Source of the DNA: Larix kaempferi
Lineage: Eukaryota; Streptophyta; Pinopsida; Pinales; Pinaceae
Reading direction: 5' to 3'
DNA: 64,000 nucleotides
NCBI GenBank assembly: GCA_027924585.1
Contig: BSBM01000190.1
Coordinates: 1,426,001-1,490,000 of the forward strand
Part shown: in pieces, positions 55,141-64,000 of the stretch
Layout: each line of letters begins with the position of its first letter
Numbering within the stretch: position 1 is the first letter of the stretch
The notes under the pieces: generated by a model
What the model was told of the DNA's origin: nothing
Databases searched by the model: none
Seen by the model: the letters and a program-made list of their open reading frames with translations, nothing else
Program-made: the position numbers and the translations under genes

Positions 55141-58100
55141 AAAAAAAAATTAAAAAAATGGGATGATTCCAGGCTCAATTTTTGGATAGAGGGAGCATCC
55201 GGGCTCAGAATGGGATGATTCCTGTGGGGCTCGGAGGCCATTGATGAAGGCCATGAAAGAACCAGTGAAGACCCCGAGCCCATTACACTCCGATTTGACA
55301 GAAAATGGATAATAGTGACTTTTGAAGGACGGAGTCCCGAGGCTTGACAGAAGGTCAGTTTGAGCTAAAATTGATATGAGGCAGTCATGAAGCAGGCACG
55401 ATGTTAAGTTCAGAATCTCGGAGCCAAAATCCAAAGGATGTGAGGTCGGGGTGAGAAAGAAGGCCAAAAAGCACTGTTCCGGGCCGCTTTTTCGGGATTT
55501 TGAAAAGCTGGTGGACAATAAAAGTGACCCCAGAAGTGGGAATCAAAATTTTTACTGAACTAGACATTTCATATTCTCATTAAGATGGACAATTGCCGTT
55601 AGACGAAGATTTCCCAGAAATGCACCGTTTGGGAGATAGCCATTTTTGGCCCAAAATTTGGAATTTTGGAAAATGTGAAAAGTGAGAAGTAGTAAAACCC
55701 AGAAATTCATAAAAGATGAATGGTGCATCAGAATTGAAATCCGTGAATTGCTGAGTGTTCCTTGTTATATGGACTAACTTCTCCCAATAGATAATTTTTT
55801 GTGATTCCTCATAGATTTTCTTCCGCAGGTGGCTAAAGTTGGCATTCTGGACCAAAATGCAACTGTGTAAGATGTGCAGGATTGGAGTGAAAGTTGTCAT
55901 TTTTTAAGAGACGTAGTTTCCGCACCTGATGTCGGAATGGATCATGAAGATAGGCATTGGAAAGCTTGTCCAGCAGGGAACAATGATGCATGACCAGAGT
56001 TTGAATGAGGTCTACATATATCATAGATATTTAGTACAGAAGAGTGCCAGCGGCTGTTTTGACAAACAAATTTTGTTGTCAATATGGGCAATTTCTACAA
56101 TTGCATGATATGGAAGAGGAATTCCATGTTACGATGAGGGATCGAAAATGGAAGAATTCTTTAAACCCCTATTTGTTATCATACTTATAATTATGAAATT
56201 GTCATATGGCATAAAAATGTTAAAAATGTAAGGGATTACATAGATGTATATGCACTAGATGGCATCCTAACAAACATTGCATAGTGCATATGGAAATGCT
56301 TGTGCCTAAATAGGATATTGCATATTGGTAGAATAATGAAGTCTGCATATGCAATGAACCACTAATGGAGAATATTGTGGTTGATAATCACTATTGATGT
56401 TGGTATTGGTTGTAGGACCAAAGATAACAAAGAGCATGGCTAAATGTGCTGAGGATGTTGTTGTATGAAGCCAACAACCTTATGCAGAAAGGATGGTGCA
56501 ACAAATCTATAAGTTGGCAAAAGGACCGAGCAACCTTGGTAAGAGGCCAACTGATCAGGTAACATCAGGCGATGTTAATGGTAACCATGCAGGTAATGAT
56601 TATTGGTGCCAAATTGCATGAATGTTGAAAGAGGATTTGGTAAGATCTCTTCAACCATGTTTGAGCTATGTTGAGTTAGTTTGCATGTGATATTGAATAC
56701 CGATTGGGACTGTTAACCTACCAAGCTTGGTGAGGTGTGGGTAAGTGAAGGAAATGATCCTTACACCCTATGACTGTTTAGAAATCTCAATGCATTCATA
56801 TGAATTTATATCATGCCATGTGTATGTTGGTTATGTACTTACTAACCAAAGCAAGTGAGGACTGGTGGTCTTGCTTATGATAATGCGAGTTATATGAGAT
56901 ATTCATGTTTCGATCATAATATGCTTGAATGCATAGTACTCATGAAACAATGCAAGGTAGCATTGAGTAGATGTGCATTAAGAGATTTTATAAATCTTGT
57001 GATGCATTGTATGAATGCATAGGGATGATGCATATGTTATTGCAAAATAAATAATGAATGAAATGATGAATTGATGATAATCTAGGACCATTTCATGGGC
57101 TGTTATGAATGCAGAATAGTAAGTGCATGAAGAGCCCAATCATGATCGATGAGCTGCTAGAATGTTTTGTGGAAGGACAGAGTTGTATGAATGATATGAC
57201 TGTGAAATTTGATCTAGAGCTTATGAGAAGGAATCTCATGGTTGAGAGCTCTAAGTTATGTTAGTAAGAACAGTTGTAAATATCAGATTTGTAAATATTT
57301 CAGATTTGAGAATTTGCTTATATTTGCTAATGACTGTTTGGATGATATAGAATTGTGTCAGGAAAACATGTTATAGGTGGGTGTTCATGTATGGTAGCAA
57401 GGGTGAAACCATAATGGGCAAAGTGATACCACTTACAAGAGCCAGACAATATGAGGAGAGCCTCATTACTAAGCAAATCAATTTCTGTAGGAGACAGAAT
57501 TGTACAATTCATGTTGAATTTAATTATTAATGTTATTGATTGGTTATGAAACAATCATATTTGAAGCTTATTGCTAAAGGTTGCTGACTGTTTGGCTATT
57601 TGATAAAGTGTGCCAGGATGACGCATTGCAGGAAGACCATGTGTGATGGCCTGCAGAAGCCAAACTAGATGGGAAGGATCCCATGCTCTGGAAATGGGTT
57701 TCGAGTGAAACGCCATTGATAATGTCTCAATCAAACCACATGTCGGTAAACCATGAAAGTGAGATGGTAAAGCTATGCCCAGAAGGCATGTGAGACACAT
57801 ATGCAAAATGAATGAGTATTATGTGACCCTAGACAAGAACATGCATGTCTAAATTATTAGGGTTAATATGCAGAGCATGCTCTATCTTATTTATATCATT
57901 GCAAACTGCTTGAGTATGATTAGGGCCTACATGGCGCACATCAGAAAGGGGGTGCACACCTTTTCTGATGCTGGGTTATGGTAGGGTTTTCAATATTGAC
58001 TACACCCTAAGGGAATGGACGCATTCCTGGTGTTTCAATACTTGATATTGAATGATATGAAATATGATTACAATTTTTGGGCAGCAATACTGATGAGTCT

Positions 58101-58420
58101 GCTTATCCTTCTTGTGCTATCAGCTTACACAGATGCAATTTGGTGTTGCACGTAAGAGGCAAAGTGAAGAAAGGGTGCTCAAGAGGACCATATGGGCAGT
58201 GTTAACCTTTCTACGCTCACACTAAAGGACACTAGAAGAGATGGATAGGCCCAAGGAGTTGTGTTGCAGAAAAGGGGTATCATCCTTGTGTAGTGTGAGT
58301 GGGTATTGTGGGGCCATGCTAGCTTGTAGTCAAGTGAGTCACCTATGGAGTTCCTGGAGGGAACCACTGGTTGCATAAGAGAAGGAGCCACGTAATCATA
58401 TTGTGTTGTTCATATTGCCT
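55141..58420. other. LARD-2 interior without genes
   Basis: No retroviral or cellular protein motif is seen. Two segments around GACTGTTTGG (about 57,330 and 57,587) share a diffuse resemblance. Confidence 0.6.
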
Positions 58421-58950
58421 GATAAACCCAGTCGATGTACTGGCTTGGCAATGGTTGTTGTATGCCAGATAAACCCAGTCGGCGTACTGGCTTGGCATTG
58501 GTTATTTGGGAGTTGTGGCGAAAGGTTGTTGGATGCCTAATAAACCCAGTCGGTGTACTGGCTTTGCATGTTGTTAAATTAATGCCTGACAAACCCAGTT
58601 GGTGTACTGGCTTGGCATTGGTTATTTGCATGTTGTGGAGGTATTGGTTATTTGGGTGTTATTTCCTGACAAACCCAGTCGGAGAACTGGCTTGGAAATG
58701 ATTGTCGTATGCTTGATAAACCCAGTCGGCGTACTGGCTTAGCATACTGATTTTTGAAATGCTTGATAAACCCAGTCGGCGTACTGGCTTAGCATACTGA
58801 TTTTTGAAATGCTTGATAAACCCAGTCGGCGTACTGGCTTAGCATACTGATTTTTGAAATGCTTGATAAACCCAGTCGGCGTACTGGCTTAGCATACTGA
58901 TTTTTGGGATGCCTGATAAACCCAGTCGGTGCACTGGCTTGGCATTGCCT
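58421..58950. repeat. 50-bp tandem array, ten units
   Basis: GATAAACCCAG or a close variant occurs at about 58,421, 58,468, 58,539, 58,588, 58,668, 58,715, 58,765, 58,815, 58,865 and 58,915. The four units from 58,711 to 58,908 are identical at an exact 50-bp period, so their amplification is recent. Each unit has CCAGT(N6)ACTGG, a small stem-loop, followed by CTT(G/A)GCAT. A stray copy lies at 59,469. Confidence 0.95.
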
Positions 58951-59205
58951 ATTCAGATGATGTTGTGGAGCAGCATGTGTGCTGGCCAAGCATCCACCCC
59001 ACATGTGATCCAAGGCTTGTAAAGCAAAAAAGGAAACCTGTGGAGTAGCGAGGAAAATGCACAACACAGATAAGTATTCATTTTCATTTATTTCTTGTTT
59101 GGAATAATGAAGACTTCAGGTATAAGTCTTATGACAACCAAGCTGATGCACTGTTGTTTCTTTATTGGAAACCTTGGCCATTACAGGAAGCAAGGACCCT
59201 GAAAG

Positions 59206-59405
59206 AGCTATAAATGCTTGGTAAAGCAAGAGAGTAACTGGTTGGAGTTATAAATGTTTGGTAAAGCCATAGAGTAACTGGTTGGAGCTATAAATGCTTG
59301 GTAAAACCAAAGAGTAACTGGTTGGAGCTATAAATGCTTGGTAAAGACAGAGAGTAACTGGTTGGAGCTATAAAAGCTTGGTAAATTCAGAGAATAGTTG
59401 GTGGG
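59206..59405. repeat. 40-bp tandem array, five units
   Basis: Units start at 59,206, 59,246, 59,286, 59,326 and 59,366 with an exact 40-bp period. Core text is AGCTATAAATGCTTGGTAAA followed by AGAGTAACTGGTTGG. The last unit is more diverged. Confidence 0.95.
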
Positions 59406-60772
59406 AACATTAACCACTCGATGTCATGGAGCAGCTGGCGTGCTAGCCAAACATTCCCTTAAACAATTGATAAAACCAGACAGCGTACTGGCCTGGCATT
59501 GCCTATTCAAATGGTTGTGGAGTAGCCTGCGTGCTGGCCCAACATTCATTATTGTATCCACGGGAAATCTAATGATTGGAAAGCGAAGAAGGATCCTGTG
59601 GGATAAAGTGAAGACATCCAATAAAGATAAGTATTTGGTTATCCTGCAACTCTTGCTTATGAATATACATGTGCATATGATTTAATTATGATTTCTTAAA
59701 TTTCTCATTTGGAGATAAACCCTATGAAAATACACTAAACATGTGAATTGACTCAATGTTTGAGTGTAGGTATTGCTGGAAGCAAGGACTATGAAAGCAT
59801 CTGGAGGATGCATGTGGACATAGGACTGTCCTAAAGAGCTCAGTACGAGCAGTAACGAAGATGGTGCTAGTGGAACTGTGTGGGTCCTAGCAACCAAAGG
59901 TGTTGTAAGCGACAATGGGGAAGGGTTCCCTAGTTGAAAGACATTAGACAGACCTTAGACACTAAAGTGTCATAGCCAAGAAAGGGCAAGTCAAGCATTC
60001 ACATTGAAGTGAAAGAGGCCAAGGAACATAGAACCACCAGTGATGGTGTGGCTCCGGATTGGAACAAGACTAAGAGGGGAAAACCTCTTACTCTTCTCTT
60101 TCCTTTTGACTGATGCATCTTAGAAACAAAGGATTGTTGAGTGCATGTCATAAATGAAAACAAATTGTGTTTCATTGCTTGAAATGAATTGTGAATGCTG
60201 AAATAGTTATTTTCTTGTGAAAGGATGAACATGAATGAATTCATGTGTGTGTGGGAAAGCAGGAAATGTGTGGAAGTCTCATGAGTAAAGCATGGACGTT
60301 CCAAGTCAATTAGGAAAATAATTGACTAATTTTATTATTGTGTTATGCTTGTCCTAACAGGAATTTCCATGATAAGTCTCACAGGTGAGACATTGAAATC
60401 CATTGTTGCAGCCATTACTAGCCAAATGATTGCTAGTGAGAAAAACGAGAGCCATTTGTGCACATTGATCATGGCAGCTGGCCAAAAGCTATTTTTTTGG
60501 TTGGAAGTCCTCCTCAAATAGTTGCCGAGACAACAAGAAGGATGGAATCCATGAAATTCTAAACTTGTGGATCAGCTGGAAGGTGAATAAAGGAAAGGGA
60601 TTGCTCTGGAGCAATGCCCACCTGTAGAGCTGGAAGACCAAAGCTAGCAGGAGAAGCTTGTGGAAGCTAGAGGACTTGATCATGAAAGTTCAAAGTAAAG
60701 AGATGAAATGCAGGACAGAATAAAGTGGGTATATAGTCCGAAGTGTTGGAACACCGAGGACGGTGTTATTCC
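59406..60772. other. LARD-2 interior, 3' part
   Basis: No protein gene. It holds the stray 50-bp-array core at 59,469 with CTGGC(C/T)TGGCATTGCC, and ends in the polypurine tract. Confidence 0.6.
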
Positions 60773-60785
60773 AAGGGGAGGGGAA
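60773..60785 (+). other. LARD-2 polypurine tract
   Basis: AAGGGGAGGGGAA directly before the 3' LTR start TGTAATGTCCCC. Confidence 0.88.
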
Positions 60786-62163
60786 TGTAATGTCCCCAGT
60801 TTGGCCCCATGGCATTAACATTATAAATGATGTAATCTTGTTATGAAATCATGGTGAGGAGCTCAAGGCCAAGGCCCCGCCATCGATTTAGTGATGCATA
60901 TGGTTTGCGTGCTAGCAATGCACATTGGAAATTCAAATATCATGTAATATGCATTTTAATAAAAATACCCACAACTAGCTATGCAATGCAACAAAGAGAT
61001 GGGGGCATGATTTCACAAGGAATTGGGAGGGAAAACATTCAAACCCTTGATCCAATAGAGTCAAGCCAAGTGTCAATGAGGGAACCCATCAAACCCTCAA
61101 CTACCCATGTTGACTTTTGTACCCAACCATTGATTTCTCCCAAGAGTTGGTTGAGGTAGTTAATGCCTTGGGAATGGAGAGGTATGGCTGTCCAAATTCG
61201 GGTATGGGCAAGCCACCCTTCATGGAAAAACGTGTTTGTCTCCTTGGAAAAGAAAAGAGCCATGAATTTCTCCCCCAATCCATTATCCATGATCATTCTT
61301 CCTCCCTCACGAGTTTAGAGCTACCTGGGCGTCTTCCAGGCATGTTGCAGCGTCTTCTTCATTTCTCTAGTAGAGAAGGGCGTTTTCTGTGTTGTATACC
61401 AGTGGAGAAGAAGGGAAATCGAATGGAGGTTCAATAGAGACCGTGTTGGGCTGTTGAAGGCTGAGATATTTGGGGAAGAAATCGTTTTCCCCCCTGTGGT
61501 TGTCTGCCCATCCCACAATCCATTTTTTTTGGTTGGCAACATTTTTGGGAAAACCCATGGCCATCTTATTTGTAAATCCCACTGTCTAAAATGTGTATCC
61601 CTGCCCCCTATTTGTGCTTACTGTGTGAGAGCACAATATGTTGGGAATGGGTATGGGTATCCATGGCTTGGGCTTGAGCTTGAGTGCGATAATCCAGGGT
61701 TCAATTGTAGCCTGATAAACCCAGCTATGGACTGGCTTGGCTCAGATGGAATGATTAATTGGTTGTGAGAGAGTGAATGTCCCCTTTCCTTGAAGGAATC
61801 ATTCCTAGCTCAGGGGTGGCCTTTGGACGGACTCAGTATAATCTGTTGAAGAGCCTATGGCTGGGTGGAATGTTGCAGCGACATAGCTAGTTGCTTGGGC
61901 AGTTGAAAAATGAAGATAAGTGTTTTTATGCCTCTATATTTACTTCTGCACTATATTAATTCAATAACTGTTGATATGTTGTATGCATGAGTAATGTGTG
62001 TGGATGTTTTAATTCCGATGTGCATCATAATTGATTTGTTTTACATCTGCACATTCATAATTTATTTATATGAATCTAACTAATGGGCTGAGATCATGGG
62101 AAAGCCCTGAATTTGGCATCATGTACCCTGCCTTGCATTGGTTAAATGGGTGGGTACGTGACA
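60786..62163 (+). repeat. LARD-2 3' LTR (1,378 bp)
   Basis: Starts TGTAATGTCCCC and ends GGGTACGTGACA. It aligns with the 5' LTR over its full length with scattered single differences, the first ~40 bp being the most changed. The start is the same as that of LARD-1. Confidence 0.93.
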
Positions 62164-64000
62164 GGTTTCCCTAATACCTTCCCAACATTACTATCATTAT
62201 AATAATGAGAAAGGGAGATATATGGACACCCTAAAGCTGGTTTCCTCACGAGGATACATAATTTAGTAAGGCCTCCATTGGTAAGGATAAAGAGAGATGT
62301 TACAAAAAAATCACTCATTAATCCAACAAACTCATCACCAACTAAACCCACTTATTAAATATTTTTAAGGAAATCTCATTACACTTTATGATAGTCCATA
62401 TCTAAATATAGCTTAGATTCATAAATCATTGTATTGTATCATTATATGTTCCTTTGGAAAAGTAACTATTCCAAACCATCCACTAAAAAGCTTAGTCTCT
62501 CCACTTTAAATAAATAAGAAGATATTTGTATAAAAGGTGGCCAATGCTTTGAATAAGATGGTTTTAAGCTCAAATTTTTTAAATATATGTTTTTGTACCT
62601 TAAGAATTATCATAGATTTTCATGTTTTAGCGTGAGCCAATGCTTATGTTTATTAAATATATGTTATCGTACCTTAAGAATTGTCATAGATTTTCATGTT
62701 TTAGCGAGAGTCAATGCTTATGCTTCATAAATTATCAATCATTTCTAGTCAACACCTTTCTCCCTTTCTACTTGACGCTAAATATGACTAGATAAATGTA
62801 GAATAATAAAGAAAACACAAATGGAAGCACAATTTTAGAGAAACAAAACTATGAAAAAATATCCCCATCCATTGACATTAACAAGAAAACTATTTAGGTA
62901 TATCTAATGAATCAAGAGAATTCAAACCTACCATAAAATATTTCACACCATTATTTTAAAAAACCATTAATTATCATAAATTTAATATGATCAGAGAAAC
63001 CTCTACAATCCAAAAGATTTATCAAAGTTTCATGAAATGACTTTGAAGAGACCGACCACAATTATATGGATTTCCTTCACTTAAGTCCCTTAAAATAGCT
63101 ATTCCGAAAATCTCTTCACATTCCATAATAATAGATATAGTATTACATAAAATGATATAAAGAAAAAAGAGACATGGTTCATGTAGAAGTTTAGTGGTGA
63201 GTCCTCTAGTCCATAATCAAATATTGGAAGCCATGTTTACATTGATATATAATCTCTAAAATGGAATCCATGCCTTTTCAGCTTTCTCCCTCATTTATTA
63301 ATTACAAAAGTAGTTACATATTCATGGAATAACTCAAAGGCCATGTGTACAATGATATATGATCCTTTTTGGCACCTCAACAACTCCCCTTAAAATTTTC
63401 AATAAATAAAGGGGTCACTACTCAAAATTTAGAAAACACCCTTTCATTGGTTTTGGTTTTTCTTTGATTGATGATTCGATAATCTTCATTTCTTAGGTGT
63501 TTGGTTTTTGTCTTCATCATCATTAATTTTGGGATTTGTCCTTCATTTGCCAATGTTTTGGTGATTCCCATTATTTGTTTTGATTAGGTTTTCTAGCTTC
63601 TTAATAGTTCCTAAAAGGATTGTGGGTTCTTCTTGGGATTATCTTAATTGTTTTACCACTTGGATATGAGTCAACAATTCTCATAAAACACTATTTCTCA
63701 TAAGGCATAATCATTTTTGTTTTTGGGAAAATGAATTGCATTCTTTATTTAGATAGGATATATATGGCTTAATTAAATGTTTATATATAGAAATATTTAA
63801 CTTCTATGACATTATTAATTCTTCCATATAATTGTTTTATTTTTTATTTTTAAGTCATGTTATCTTATTTTAATGACAATAAGACAATATTATGCCTATA
63901 TAGTTTTATTAATAAAAGCTTATATTCATTAATTATTTTCATTTTCCAATTATATTTAATATAATTTTAAGACAATGTTAATAATATATTTGGCTATGAT
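62164..64000. other. AT-rich intergenic DNA, no gene seen
   Basis: Contains one 74-bp tandem duplication (about 62,583-62,656 and 62,657-62,730, core CATAGATTTTCATGTTTTAG). Nothing else is recognisable up to the window edge. Confidence 0.6.

Larger units (their letters stand above)
53103..62163 (+). mobile_element. LARD-2: 9-kb non-autonomous LTR retrotransposon with satellite arrays
   Basis: Direct LTRs (53,103-54,478 and 60,786-62,163) are highly similar along 1.38 kb. A PBS TGGTATTAGAG follows the first and a polypurine tract AAGGGGAGGGGAA precedes the second. The 6.3-kb interior has no gag-pol domain on either strand. It holds tandem arrays of 31-, 50- and 40-bp units and otherwise unique non-coding sequence. 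Flanking bases (CCTCC left, GGTTT right) do not match, so no target duplication is visible. Such large, protein-free elements (LARDs) move with enzymes made by others. Confidence 0.92.

Noticed and set aside
54594-55283. Overlapping long open frames on both strands (up to 178 codons, Arg/Ser/Asn-rich)
   Set aside because: They are by-products of the 31-bp stop-free tandem array; the period is not a multiple of three, so all frames show the same shuffled text.
58410-59067. Repetitive frames such as LGLSGI or QLGLSGINLT on the minus strand
   Set aside because: Translation of the 50-bp array, not a gene.
58421-59405. Regular repeats resembling a CRISPR array
   Set aside because: Units are head-to-tail without unique spacers, the element is a plant LTR retrotransposon, and there are no cas genes.
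1-64000. tRNA, rRNA or snRNA genes
   Set aside because: No stretch with the conserved A/B boxes or rRNA text was recognised by eye; primer-binding sites only mimic the tRNA 3' end.

Overview
This is an intergenic block of a large, repeat-rich seed-plant nuclear genome. No intact cellular gene is visible. Nearly everything recognisable is a decayed, nested retroelement: Ty1/copia, three or more kinds of Ty3/gypsy, two non-autonomous LTR elements, two plant L1-type LINEs with a C-terminal RNase H, and traces of hAT and CACTA DNA transposons. The old stop-riddled nesting and long non-autonomous LTR elements would suit a gymnosperm or another very large plant genome, but the sequence does not fix the species.

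Left third (1-28,315) is one nest, mostly on the minus strand. The oldest layer is gypsy-2 (25,201-28,315), which has lost PR-RT-RNaseH. Gypsy-1 (4,632-25,200) sits in its integrase C-terminus. Gypsy-1 reads, on the minus strand: LTR, gag with five zinc-knuckle units, protease, a second Gag-like module, RT, RNaseH, integrase, a ~985-codon accessory ORF rich in coiled coil, and LTR. Its RT is split by a hAT-like element (11,771-19,450), which itself holds a non-autonomous LTR element (LARD-1, 12,177-17,248, TSD AGGAG). An LTR with an Athila-type primer-binding site lies between two copies of a 143-bp RT segment (10,418-11,580). A copia element whose LTR is 4,028-4,631 interrupts the gypsy-1 3' LTR and runs off the left edge.

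Middle (28,316-53,102): AT-rich DNA with tandem duplications, a multiply deleted plant protein-kinase pseudogene of the PEPC-kinase/CDPK type (33,447-33,815), a 5'-truncated LINE (37,190-39,776), a cluster of strong hairpins and palindromes with a CACTA TNP2 fragment (42,555-44,295), the polypurine tract and LTR of a chromovirus-like element (44,300-45,120), and a second 5'-truncated LINE (46,664-49,409) that carries an unidentified ~357-codon ORF after its RNaseH domain.

Right (53,103-62,163): LARD-2, a 9-kb LTR element with 1.38-kb LTRs, PBS and PPT but no retroelement protein. Its interior holds three satellite-like arrays (31-, 50- and 40-bp units); the core motif of the 50-bp array also occurs in the LTR. 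The last 1.8 kb is AT-rich with no recognisable gene.

The strongest candidates for undescribed biology are the gypsy-1 architecture (second Gag module, five zinc knuckles, large ORF3), the LINE with a downstream ORF, and the satellite-bearing LARD-2.
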